DNA of 64,000 nt from positions 1-64,000 of the forward strand of contig NZ_FNIL01000011.1 of assembly GCF_900103955.1 (NCBI RefSeq), in the 5' to 3' direction. The DNA is from Alkalicoccus daliensis. GTDB taxonomy: Bacteria > Bacillota > Bacilli > Bacillales > Salisediminibacteriaceae. A model generated the notes under the pieces. It saw nothing but the letters and a program-made list of their open reading frames with translations. It did not search any database and was not told the DNA's origin. Positions 26,915 to 34,938 of the stretch are shown here, one piece after another. A program made the translations under genes and the position numbers. The first letter of the stretch is position 1, and every line of letters begins with the position of its first letter.

Positions 26915-27922
26915 ATGAAGAAAATGAATAAGTTCGGACTAGCTGCAAGTTTATCACTAGGCCTCGTTATTGCAGGCTGCGGAAACGACACAGAGAACGA
27001 AGACAACACGAATAACGCGGCTGATAATAACAATGCCAACGTTACAGAAGATAATAATGCGAACGAGGAAAACAATGCAGCGGACGATGCAGAAAACAAT
27101 AACGCAGAAGACGGTGAAGCTGCCGGCGGCGACTATGGTGAAGAGCTTGATTACACAATCACTGGTATTGATGCTGGAGCAGGCGTTATGTCTGCAGCAG
27201 AAGAAGCAGTGGAAGTTTATGAGCTTGGAGACTGGACTGTGCAGGCAAGCTCTGATGCTGCAATGACACAGGCACTTGCAGATGCATATGAAAATGAAGA
27301 GCCGGTGATTGTTACTGGATGGACACCTCACTGGAAATTCGCGGAATTCGACCTGAAGTTCCTTGACGACCCTGAAAACGTGTTCGGTGAAGCAGAAGAT
27401 ATTCACACTTTCGTACGTGAAGGTCTTTCTGACGATATGCCGGAAGCTTATGAAGTACTAAATAACTTCCAGTGGTCAGAAGATGAAATGGGTGAAATCA
27501 TGTCCGCTATCCAGGAAGGCGAAGATGAAGAAGAAGCTGCACGCGCCTGGGTTGATGAAAACGAAGATATGGTTTCTGAGTGGACAGATGGTGTTGATTC
27601 TGTCGATGGAGAAGAAATCGAGCTTGTATTCGTAGCATGGGATTCTGAAATTGCTTCTACGAATATGATTGCACTTGTTCTTGAAGATCTTGGTTACGAT
27701 GTAACAATGAATCCACTGGAAGCAAACTTTATGTTCCAGGCTGTTTCTGAAGGTGAAGCTGATGCAATGGTAGCTGCTTGGCTGCCGGGCACACATGAGC
27801 ATCTTTTAGAAGATTACGGTGATTCTATGGAAGATCTCGGAGCAAACCTTGAAGGTGCACGCACTGGACTTGTAGTTCCTGAATACATGGATATTGATTC
27901 TATCGAAGATCTTCAGCAGTAA
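26915..27922 (+). CDS. opuAC: Glycine betaine-binding lipoprotein OpuAC
   Basis: 335 residues. Lipobox VIAGC ends at about Cys22, then an Asn/Glu/Asp-rich linker of about 45 residues precedes the ligand domain. The betaine-binding motif VTGWTPHWKFAEFDLKFLDD carries the conserved tryptophans; VFVAWDSEIASTN and MVAAWLPGTHEH are the matching second-lobe motifs. Very close to B. subtilis OpuAC apart from the extended linker. ATG 26915 is preceded by AAAGGAG at a rather wide spacing. Confidence 0.95.
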   Translation: MKKMNKFGLAASLSLGLVIAGCGNDTENEDNTNNAADNNNANVTEDNNANEENNAADDAENNNAEDGEAAGGDYGEELDYTITGIDAGAGVMSAAEEAVEVYELGDWTVQASSDAAMTQALADAYENEEPVIVTGWTPHWKFAEFDLKFLDDPENVFGEAEDIHTFVREGLSDDMPEAYEVLNNFQWSEDEMGEIMSAIQEGEDEEEAARAWVDENEDMVSEWTDGVDSVDGEEIELVFVAWDSEIASTNMIALVLEDLGYDVTMNPLEANFMFQAVSEGEADAMVAAWLPGTHEHLLEDYGDSMEDLGANLEGARTGLVVPEYMDIDSIEDLQQ

Positions 27923-27924
27923 TA

Positions 27925-27959
27925 GTAAAAAGCGGTCCCTTTGGGGGCCGCTTTTTTTA
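27925..27959 (+). terminator. Terminator of the opuA operon
   Basis: AAAAAGCGGTCCC/GGGGGCCGCTTTTTTT hairpin 3 nt after opuAC. The same 33 bases occur again at 28448-28480. Confidence 0.9.
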
Positions 27960-28447
27960 GAGTGTTTATAAAGCAAGGATTTTTGTATATGTATGATTTG
28001 CTGGGTATGGGTTTTCCTCCGCTTTCCGGCGGAAGCTTGCCGTGGGCTGGTCTTCAGCTATTTCCAATACCCGTGGGCATTGGAAAGGATCTTCAGACTG
28101 CGCTCAATTCCACAGGCGTCACCGCCGGAAGATATGGAGAATAGTTTTTTATAGAAAAAGCTGCGCTTGTACTGGAGACGCTGTATAAAATATAATCCTG
28201 TTTTTCAGCTGCAGCCGCAGAAGGTCGACTCCCGTGAGGATGAAGAACGATTCTTAAATCTTCTCAAGTGTTTTTACCGGGAGAATATAGTAAGCATGCG
28301 AGAAACCAGCCAATGATTTGGCTGCGTGAAGCCATCCTCCTCTTTTAAAAAGGCAGGTCAGCTGAGAGAGTTCCCTCCGGAAAGCGTACCTTCAAAGGCA
28401 AAGCATAAAAGCACATACTTATACAGAAAAATATTTTTCAACAGCTT
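27960..28447. other. Gene-free segment between two identical terminators
   Basis: About 490 nt without a credible gene. It contains a small CCTCCGCTTTCCGGCGGAAG hairpin-like stretch and CCGTGAGGATGAAG at 28232-28245, a 14-mer also present in both copies of the 34334-34798 repeat. It looks like accumulated intergenic repeat debris. Confidence 0.5.
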
Positions 28448-28480
28448 GTAAAAAGCGGTCCCTTTGGGGGCCGCTTTTTT
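28448..28480. repeat. Second exact copy of the opuA terminator
   Basis: 33 bases identical to 27925-27957. As a plus-strand terminator it has no gene in front of it. Its other strand could serve no gene either, as the channel gene on the minus strand ends at 28497 and reads toward it with AAAAAAGCGG giving only a weak T run. Likely a duplication. Confidence 0.85.
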
Positions 28481-28496
28481 GATACTTATTTTCAAA

Positions 28497-29135
28497 TCAA
28501 TCGACTACTTTTTTTGCTTTTTTCTGTGCTTTCTTAGCCACATAGGTGTCCCGGATCCAGTAAATAATAAACCTGATCGCCACTGTGTGCATAATTACGC
28601 CGCTTACTGTAAGAAGTGTAACAATGATCGTCCCTGTTGTTGTCTGCGGGTCAATATAGGCGTATCCAAAAAACACAAGCGAAGCCACACTCCCGAGCCA
28701 TGCTTCTGCATAATGCTCCAGCTGTTCTGTCTCCGCTAAATAAAGGGGGATCGTACATATAAATACGAGCAGTATAATAGCAGGAATAATATGTGTTAAT
28801 TTTTGTTTCGCAATTAATTTAATGGCTGGCTTCGTATAATATTTTGTCATTACTTTCAGCCGGAAAAAATGCAGTACCCGGGCAATTCTCGCAAATTGAA
28901 AAATCGCATCCAGCGGTATAATAGCAATTACCATAAAAGGATGCCCTTTAATAAACTTCCACTTTTTCTCTGCTTTATAAAAACGAATGGAAAAATCCAC
29001 AAAAAAGATTCCCCATGTTCCCCAGACAATCACATCTTCGAATCTCGTTTCATACCAGATGGTTGCTACGGCAGCAAAAGCCAGAAGCACCATAAAACCT
29101 TCGTATATCATCTCGGGAATACTTCTGTTTTTCAA
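28497..29135 (-). CDS. Ion channel-like membrane protein with degenerate K+ filter
   Basis: 212 residues. Five or six membrane segments arranged like a voltage-gated-like potassium channel, with an arginine-bearing segment (FARIARVLHFFRLKV near 80-94). The pore region reads SLVFFGYAYIDP near residue 150 where a K+ channel would have TTVGYGDIYP, so the selectivity filter is altered. A basic tail (KKAQKKAKKV) ends the protein. TTG start with GGAGGGGGAT upstream. No homologous partner gene nearby; ion specificity is not predictable. Confidence 0.75.
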   Translation of the reverse strand: MKNRSIPEMIYEGFMVLLAFAAVATIWYETRFEDVIVWGTWGIFFVDFSIRFYKAEKKWKFIKGHPFMVIAIIPLDAIFQFARIARVLHFFRLKVMTKYYTKPAIKLIAKQKLTHIIPAIILLVFICTIPLYLAETEQLEHYAEAWLGSVASLVFFGYAYIDPQTTTGTIIVTLLTVSGVIMHTVAIRFIIYWIRDTYVAKKAQKKAKKVVD

Positions 29136-29309
29136 ACTTTATCCCCCTCCCTCCTTCTACTATAACCAAACAATTTCCCTCTTTCTACCTCATTCTAACT
29201 TCCCTGAAGATTTCTCTTATTATTTTAGCCCAGTTAATGCTCATGGCTCTTACGCATAAAAAGTGATTGTCACTTCCTGGTTATCATTAAGTTTGTTTCT
29301 TCCTTATAA

Positions 29310-29433
29310 AAGCAGTATTAACAAGCTCCATCGAATGGAGAGAAGGCTGCCTTGAAAATAAAAGTTTTGCTAAAAAGAAGTTAATAATACTGCTTCACTT
29401 TCGGAGAGACTGCTCCAAGGACTTTTATTCGAC
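29310..29433. repeat. Dispersed intergenic repeat, copy A
   Basis: Positions 29343-29432 match 42324-42412 at about 90 percent with small gaps. Outside this core an inverted pair AAGCAGTATTAAC (29310-29322) and GTTAATAATACTGCTT (29380-29395) and an inner CTCCAT/ATGGAG hairpin suggest a foldable, MITE- or REP-like element. No coding potential. Confidence 0.7.
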
Positions 29434-29557
29434 GAATTTCCTCAAAAAAAAAAAGCGAGATAACATTCTGTCTTCTAACGTGTAACCTTTTTCCTATAAA
29501 GCCGTCTAATATAGAGAACATTCATTACATAATATAAATATAAAAGGGGCGTTTTTT
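29434..29557. other. Spacer upstream of the GerMN lipoprotein gene
   Basis: The right end of the 422-nt gap between the channel gene and the lipoprotein gene. A run of eleven A (29445 region) and an AAAAGGGG ribosome site before 29558 are all that I can point to. Confidence 0.4.
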
Positions 29558-30415
29558 ATGAAGAAATTATCTTATATTTTATTTAGTACTTTCGTTATTG
29601 GTACATTGGCAGCATGCGGGCAGGGAAACGAAGATACTGACAATGAAAATATCGGTGGAGCGGATGAAGTGGAAGAAAATCTGGATGAAGTGAACGAGGA
29701 AAATAACCTAACTGAAGAAAATAATGAAAACAACAATGTGGAAGAGAATTCCGATACAAACGAAGCAGATGCTGATAACACGGATAATGAAGTTTCTACT
29801 GAGAACAACAGTGGAAACAACGAAAATAACGATACGGAAAATAACGCTGCAGATAATAATGCAGAGGTAATTGAAGAAGATGATCAGGTGATTGAAGATC
29901 CTACAGATGCTTCCAATAACAATGAAGAAGCAGATAATGAAAGTGAAGATGCCAATACAGAGAGCAATGAGGGGGAAGCAGAGGCAGCTGCAGGAGTATC
30001 CCCTTTATATCTTTACTTTTCAGATGCTGAATTAATGAATACTTATCGTGTAGAAGCGGATACAGATGTGCCCCTGAATGAAGCTGGTGCGATGGAAGCC
30101 ATGGAGCTCTGGGCAGCCGGTCCTACTTCTGAAGAGCTCTACAGCCTCCTTCCTGAAGGTGTCAGTGTACAGTCCGTGGAACTTGAAGATGATACAGCAC
30201 ACGTTTCATTTTCCTCTGAAATTCAAGATGCGAATCTGGGCTCAAGCGGCGAAGGCATGCTTACAGAGCAGGTGGCTATGATGATGGAGCAGTTTAATGC
30301 GGAGAAAACACTTATCTTAATTGATGGTGAAACATCCGAAAATTTTCTTGGGCATATGGATCTCAGTACTCCAATCCAAGCCGGCAGCCCGGATGAATAT
30401 GAAATTTTCGAATAA
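29558..30415 (+). CDS. GerMN-domain lipoprotein with long acidic linker
   Basis: 285 residues. Lipobox TLAAC gives lipidated Cys20. Residues 21 to about 145 are almost only Asn, Glu, Asp, Ala and Thr. The C-terminal ~135 residues form a GerMN (sporulation/spore germination) domain: LYLYFSDAELMNTYRVE, then EAMELWAAGPTSEELYSLLPEGVSV. GerMN proteins act outside the membrane; the specific role here is unknown. It is a single gene with its own terminator. Confidence 0.85.
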   Translation: MKKLSYILFSTFVIGTLAACGQGNEDTDNENIGGADEVEENLDEVNEENNLTEENNENNNVEENSDTNEADADNTDNEVSTENNSGNNENNDTENNAADNNAEVIEEDDQVIEDPTDASNNNEEADNESEDANTESNEGEAEAAAGVSPLYLYFSDAELMNTYRVEADTDVPLNEAGAMEAMELWAAGPTSEELYSLLPEGVSVQSVELEDDTAHVSFSSEIQDANLGSSGEGMLTEQVAMMMEQFNAEKTLILIDGETSENFLGHMDLSTPIQAGSPDEYEIFE

Positions 30416-30431
30416 ATAGTATAACTATCTT

Positions 30432-30480
30432 TAGAAAGCTGAGCCATACTGAAGTGATTTTCAGATGCTCAGCTTTTTTA
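30432..30480 (+). terminator. Terminator of the GerMN lipoprotein gene
   Basis: AAAGCTGAGC/GCTCAGCTTTTTT arms around a roughly 20-nt loop that contains a second small stem. Confidence 0.75.
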
Positions 30481-30609
30481 TGGGTAATCACGGCTCTAAT
30501 AGTTTCATCACAGTATTTCTCCGGCTGTAAAGAATTCGTCACTTCTTCTTTTTATTCATTTCATGCTACACTGAATGTTGGAATGTAAGTTTTAGAAGGA
30601 GCTTGAAAT

Positions 30610-31446
30610 ATGGATAATTTCCCTCACACCCTTGTCGGCCAAAACAGTAATTACTATTATAATGCTGCATCTTATAAGAACCCTTTTCGATTTTCCGGCT
30701 GGAACTGGGCTGCTTTTCTGCTTGCACCTTTTTGGGCCGCTTCAAGACATATGTACATACTCAGCGCAGCATATTTTGGTACGGTGCTGTTATTCCTGTT
30801 AATAGAATCATTTCTGCCAGCGCTGCTGAACCTTACTGCCGATGCGGAGCCTTCGCTGTTTTTATTAGTTTTTCCAATGCTGCTGCTTCACTCGTTTTTT
30901 GGGCTGGCAGGAAATCCGCTGTACCTTCGGAAAATCCGCAGGCAGCTGCAGATGCAGGAAAGTGGAAAAAGCACTGCACCTTTGTTTCGCGCTTCCGGAC
31001 GGAGTACTGCTGCAGGAGTACTTGTAACAGCGCTTTTGGCAGCCCTGACTGCTTATCCGTTTGTACTTGCAGAAGAATGGATGTATAATCCTCCGCTCGA
31101 AAATGGGATATATGTATATAATGACGAAGCCCAGACCCCTGCTGGACAAATCAATGTCGCCGAAGAGCCTGTGTTCCAAAAGTATGACGCCAGAATTAAC
31201 CTTCTTTATGTAGGTGAATCACTGGAAAACCGCACATTAGCTTTTGAGTTGTTTTTTCTAAATAACGGTATCTGGGAAAGTATAAACGACCGTTCTTTTA
31301 CTTTCTTTTCCCAGGACCGGCTTTCTCTCGGCTTACTGGACGCCGAAGATCCTGCGGTCAGAACAGGAGAATACCGCGTAGATCTTTTTATTGATACACA
31401 GCTCTACGATTCACAGACGTTTTATGTGGCTGCACCAGGTTCTTAA
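30610..31446 (+). CDS. DUF2628-like membrane protein
   Basis: 278 residues. The N-terminal NPFRFSGWNWAAFLLAPFW motif and following hydrophobic segments are typical of DUF2628-type proteins. Three or four membrane helices end at about residue 155; the remaining 120 residues look like an extracytoplasmic beta-rich domain. AGAAGGAG precedes the ATG. Function unknown. It converges on csaA with a 10-nt gap. Confidence 0.7.
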   Translation: MDNFPHTLVGQNSNYYYNAASYKNPFRFSGWNWAAFLLAPFWAASRHMYILSAAYFGTVLLFLLIESFLPALLNLTADAEPSLFLLVFPMLLLHSFFGLAGNPLYLRKIRRQLQMQESGKSTAPLFRASGRSTAAGVLVTALLAALTAYPFVLAEEWMYNPPLENGIYVYNDEAQTPAGQINVAEEPVFQKYDARINLLYVGESLENRTLAFELFFLNNGIWESINDRSFTFFSQDRLSLGLLDAEDPAVRTGEYRVDLFIDTQLYDSQTFYVAAPGS

Positions 31447-31456
31447 TGAATCTGGT

Positions 31457-31789
31457 TCAGCCTATTTTTGTTCCGTTCGGCACCGGCTCGTCAATATTTA
31501 ATAATACGACATCCCCTTCCCCTGGAATGCCTCCCAGCACAAGAACTTCTGAAGTAAATCCGGCAATTTTCCGCGGTGGAAAATTTACAACAGCTGCAAC
31601 TTGTTTTCCTACCATTTCTTCCGGGGTGTACCGCTTCGTAATCTGGGCGCTTGATTGCTTCTTTCCTATCTCATCACCGAAATTAATCACCATTTTCACT
31701 GCTGGCACCCTTGCTTTTTCCAGCTCCCCTGCTTCTATTACTGTTCCAATCCGAATGTCCAGCTTTAAAAAATCTTCAAATTCTGCCAT
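31457..31789 (-). CDS. csaA: CsaA, tRNA-binding-domain chaperone
   Basis: 110 residues, the whole protein being one OB-fold tRNA-binding (EMAP-II-like) domain: LDIRIGTVIEAGELEKARVP at the start and GFTSEVLVLGG near the dimer interface. CsaA has export-related chaperone activity in B. subtilis. Single gene on the minus strand. Confidence 0.93.
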   Translation of the reverse strand: MAEFEDFLKLDIRIGTVIEAGELEKARVPAVKMVINFGDEIGKKQSSAQITKRYTPEEMVGKQVAAVVNFPPRKIAGFTSEVLVLGGIPGEGDVVLLNIDEPVPNGTKIG

Positions 31790-32337
31790 GTTTTTTCTCT
31801 CCTTCTTTATACAGACGATAAAAAATAATTCTGCGAATACAGGTCTTTATTTATCTGCTTTCGTGTATCGGCGAACATGCGCAGCTTAAATCCTGAATAT
31901 ACTTTATTTCCTTATTTATTTTCCGTCTGCATTGCTTTTGAATTTCTTCCTCGTCTAAGCATTCAACATTTCTCCTCTTTTTCCTGCTTTACAGGACAAT
32001 TTACCTCCTTCTTCCTATTATTGAAATAAATATGCGTTTCTGAGGGTAGACACTTAGGGAATAATAAAATATGATGAGTGCTGTCACTTCTTTCCCAGAA
32101 GAAATACATAATTATTTCAGTACTCTTAATTTACAGCTGCTCTTTTATTTTTCTGTACGATTCGATGAGTAACATAGGGAGATACTTTTGAGAAACAGGA
32201 TGTATGCGCGGAAAAGGAAGCCCTCCAGATGAAAAAATGCATTTTCTTTTATTCTGGATATTTCTTTCTGATGAATAACCTCTTTATTGTATCCAGCAGT
32301 ATTAATTTCTTAATTCGTCGAAAAAAATCTTAAAAAA
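31790..32337. other. Gene-free region upstream of the BCCT carrier
   Basis: No credible gene. It holds CAGCAGTATTAATTT at 32294-32308, exactly matching 42492-42506 at the edge of repeat copy B, followed by AATTCGTCGAA, the reverse complement of TTCGACGAATT at the end of copy A. This may be a decayed fragment of the same repeat. Promoters for csaA and the BCCT gene must lie here, but I cannot place them firmly. Confidence 0.45.
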
Positions 32338-32374
32338 GGGGGAGTATCTGCATCTCAGCAGATCACACTACTAT
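32338..32374 (+). promoter_or_regulatory. Ribosome site separated from the start by a small hairpin
   Basis: GGGGGAG (32338-32344) lies 30 nt before the ATG at 32375, too far for normal use. Between them ATCTGC/GCAGAT (32346-32351 and 32358-32363) is a perfect 6-bp stem; if folded it reduces the effective spacing to about 12 nt. It may be a translation control structure. Confidence 0.4.
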
Positions 32375-34198
32375 ATGAAAAATTACTCCTATGAAACGAA
32401 AAAACCAAGTATTGTTTTTTTCATCTCTGCACCACTTGTACTTGCCTTTGTTCTCTGGGGACTTTTTTCTCCAGGTTCACTGGAGGAGGCTTCCGGTATA
32501 GGGCTTGCCTTCACGCTCAACAATTTCGGCTGGTTTTATATGCTGTCGACCGCTTTCTTTATTGGATTTGTTCTTTTTCTCGCCGCCAGCCCCTTCGGAA
32601 AGTTAAAGCTGGGGAAACCTGATGAAAAACCTGAGTATAATTTTTTTACCTGGCTTGGAATGCTGTTCTCTGCCGGAATCGGGGTAGGTTTTGTTTTCTG
32701 GGGCGTTGCAGAACCTGTACTTTATTTCTTTGATCCTCACCCTGACTATGCAGGTGCGACAGAAGGCACAAGAGCAACAGCAGGACTCCGATATGGTGTT
32801 TTTCACTGGGCACTGCATCCCTGGGCAATTTTCTCCCTGGTAGCTTTAACGCTTGCTTATGTACAGTTCCGAAAAGATCAGCCTGCGTTAATCAGCTCTG
32901 CATTTCATCCGCTTATTGGCGATAAAGCCTCAGGAGCTTTCGGAAAAGGGATAGACACTCTTGCTGTGCTCGCCACCTCTACCGGGGTCGCTACTACTTT
33001 CGGATTGAGCGCGCTGCAGATCTCTGGAGGTTTTTCCTACCTGTTTGATGGAATTGAAAATACAGCAACAACCCAGCTGACAATTATCGGTATTGTTACC
33101 GTACTGTTTATGTTTTCAGCTGCTACAGGGGTGAACAAAGGGATTCGTATTCTGAGTACGATTAACCTTTCTCTTGCATCACTTTTGCTTTTATTTGTTA
33201 TTGTTGTTGGCCCGACATTATTTATTGCACAGAATTTTGTAACAACGATAGGCGGCTACTTGTCCAACGTTCTATCCATGAGCCTTGATCTTGACCCTTA
33301 TGGCGATGGTGAGTGGCTTGGCAATAATACTATCTTTTTCTGGGCATGGCATATTTCCTGGGCACCGTTCATGGGTATCTTTATTGCCCGTATTTCCCGC
33401 GGAAGGACAATTCGGGAATTCGTTGCCGGCGTACTGATTGTGCCCTCTATTCTGGCAGCAGTATGGTTTACGACATTTGGCGGTACCGCGCTGAATTTAA
33501 TTCTCGGCGGGAACGATGTGATTGGTGATATGGTGACAGCCGATGCCGAGCTGGCTCTCTTTGCAACGCTTGGCGAGCTTCCTTTAGCCGGCCTGATGAG
33601 CGGTCTCGCTATTTTATTAATTATTATCTTCTTCATTACTTCTGCAGACTCCGCTTCGTATGTGCTCGGAGCAATGACGAGCAGCGGCAGCCTCAGTCCT
33701 AAACTTGCAGTTAAAATCCTATGGGGTCTCCTAATTGCAGGAACAGCAAGTGTTCTTCTATTAAGCGGCGGGCTGGAAGGTCTTCAGACTGCCTCCATTG
33801 TTGCAGCACTTCCTTTCGCGATCATCATGGTTGTCATGATCTTTTCATTAATAATTATGATGTCTAAAGACTTGAAAGCTGACAAAATAAAGGTTCGAAA
33901 GAAAGAACGCCGCCTGGTGAAAGATGAAGTGTTCGGCGGAATGAAGGAAAACGTGTTTGATGAAGAAATACGGGATGATTTAAAAGAAGATGTTCGTGAA
34001 GAGCTCTACGATGATATTAAGGCAGATGTGAAAGAGGAAGTTTACGAACAGGTAAAAGACGAAGTATATGACGATATTAAAGAAGAAGCATATCAGGAAT
34101 TTAAAGAAAAGATTTACGAAGACCTTCGGGATGAGTTTGAGGAACAGTTTAATAATAACGATGACACTACGGAGAAAAAACCACCGGAGAATAAATAA
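32375..34198 (+). CDS. BCCT family glycine betaine/carnitine/choline transporter
   Basis: 607 residues. Twelve membrane helices fill residues ~10-490, with BCCT signatures GVFHWALHPWAIFSL and FWAWHISWAPFMGIFIARISRGRTIREF and the tryptophan-rich WGVAEPV loop. Most likely sodium-coupled osmoprotectant uptake (OpuD-like). The cytoplasmic C-terminal tail, residues 517-592, is made of nineteen four-residue units ending in a hydrophobic residue; no such repeat is expected in OpuD. Single gene with its own terminator. Confidence 0.93.
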   Translation: MKNYSYETKKPSIVFFISAPLVLAFVLWGLFSPGSLEEASGIGLAFTLNNFGWFYMLSTAFFIGFVLFLAASPFGKLKLGKPDEKPEYNFFTWLGMLFSAGIGVGFVFWGVAEPVLYFFDPHPDYAGATEGTRATAGLRYGVFHWALHPWAIFSLVALTLAYVQFRKDQPALISSAFHPLIGDKASGAFGKGIDTLAVLATSTGVATTFGLSALQISGGFSYLFDGIENTATTQLTIIGIVTVLFMFSAATGVNKGIRILSTINLSLASLLLLFVIVVGPTLFIAQNFVTTIGGYLSNVLSMSLDLDPYGDGEWLGNNTIFFWAWHISWAPFMGIFIARISRGRTIREFVAGVLIVPSILAAVWFTTFGGTALNLILGGNDVIGDMVTADAELALFATLGELPLAGLMSGLAILLIIIFFITSADSASYVLGAMTSSGSLSPKLAVKILWGLLIAGTASVLLLSGGLEGLQTASIVAALPFAIIMVVMIFSLIIMMSKDLKADKIKVRKKERRLVKDEVFGGMKENVFDEEIRDDLKEDVREELYDDIKADVKEEVYEQVKDEVYDDIKEEAYQEFKEKIYEDLRDEFEEQFNNNDDTTEKKPPENK

Positions 34199-34214
34199 AA
34201 CAGTTTTAACCTGG

Positions 34215-34244
34215 CAGCCCTCGCATTTGTGAGGGCTGTTTTTT
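34215..34244 (+). terminator. Terminator of the BCCT gene
   Basis: Perfect stem CAGCCCTC/GAGGGCTG with an 8-nt loop and six T. Confidence 0.9.
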
Positions 34245-34333
34245 GGAGGATAAGAGAGATTGGTATTTATCCGACACAGTAAAAATCCGCATATTTTTTA
34301 TGTGGATTTCGTTTCTCCGTAACGTCCGGCGAT

Positions 34334-34549
34334 GACCGTGAGGATGAAGCATAGCCGGATTTGATTATATTATAAGTGGATCGGAGTAAAGTATAGTGTG
34401 ATCGGAGTAAAATATAAGCGGTCCAGAGTAAATTATAGAAGCTTCGAACGATAATAAGGCCGCCCACAGTAAAATAGCGCAGCAGGAAGAGAATGTCAGC
34501 TGATTTTTATGCCAAACGGTAGAAATAAAACAGGCTCATATGCTCTGCA
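34334..34549. repeat. Direct repeat copy 1 with internal 21-nt units
   Basis: A 216-nt unit repeated at 34583-34798 (period 249 nt, roughly 95 percent identical). Inside, units of 21 nt ending in GAGTAAA recur: GAGTAA starts at 34384, 34405 and 34426, and a CAGTAA relic 41 nt further at 34467. Confidence 0.92.
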
Positions 34550-34582
34550 AGGGGTTGTGGCTCTAAGATCATCACAGGAGAG

Positions 34583-34798
34583 GACCGTGAGGATGAAGCA
34601 TAGGCGGATTTGAATATATTATAAGCGGATTGGAGTAAAGTATAGCGGGATCGGAGTAAAATATAAGCGGTCCAGAGTAAATTATAGAAGCTTCGAAGGA
34701 TAATAAGGCCGCCCACAGTAAAATAGCGCAGCAGGAAGAGAATGTCAGCTGATTTTTATGCCAACCGGTAAAAATAAAACAGGCTCATATGCTCTGCA
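34583..34798. repeat. Direct repeat copy 2 with internal 21-nt units
   Basis: Second copy of 34334-34549. GAGTAA starts at 34633, 34654 and 34675, again exactly 21 nt apart. The two copies are separated by 33 nt of unrelated sequence. The region continues without a gene to the PTS terminator at 34897. Confidence 0.92.
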
Positions 34799-34896
34799 GA
34801 GGAAAGCAGGACCTATAGGCGGGGAAAATACAGGAAAAGGCAGCTTCCGCTTTACTGACTCCGGCTGCTTACAGGAAGGTTCCCCTTTCCCTCCCA

Positions 34897-34938
34897 TAAA
34901 AAATACCCCTGCCGAAGTCAATCGACAGGAGCTTTTTT
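34897..34938 (-). terminator. Terminator of the PTS EIIBC gene
   Basis: Minus-strand arms CTCCTGTCGA and TTCGGCAGGGG (with wobble pairs) followed by ATTTTTT, beside the stop at 34939. Confidence 0.7.

Noticed and set aside
31446-31889. 147-codon open frame opposite csaA
   Set aside because: Shadow of the clearly conserved csaA gene; no independent support.
34384-34680. CRISPR-like array
   Set aside because: Units are 21 nt with no distinct repeat/spacer split, the supposed spacers are related to each other, and there are no cas genes nearby.
34267-34716. Two open frames on the minus strand giving repeated YILLRS-type heptapeptides
   Set aside because: They are translations of the 21-nt DNA repeats. 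Neither has a ribosome site and the frame exists only because 21 is divisible by three.
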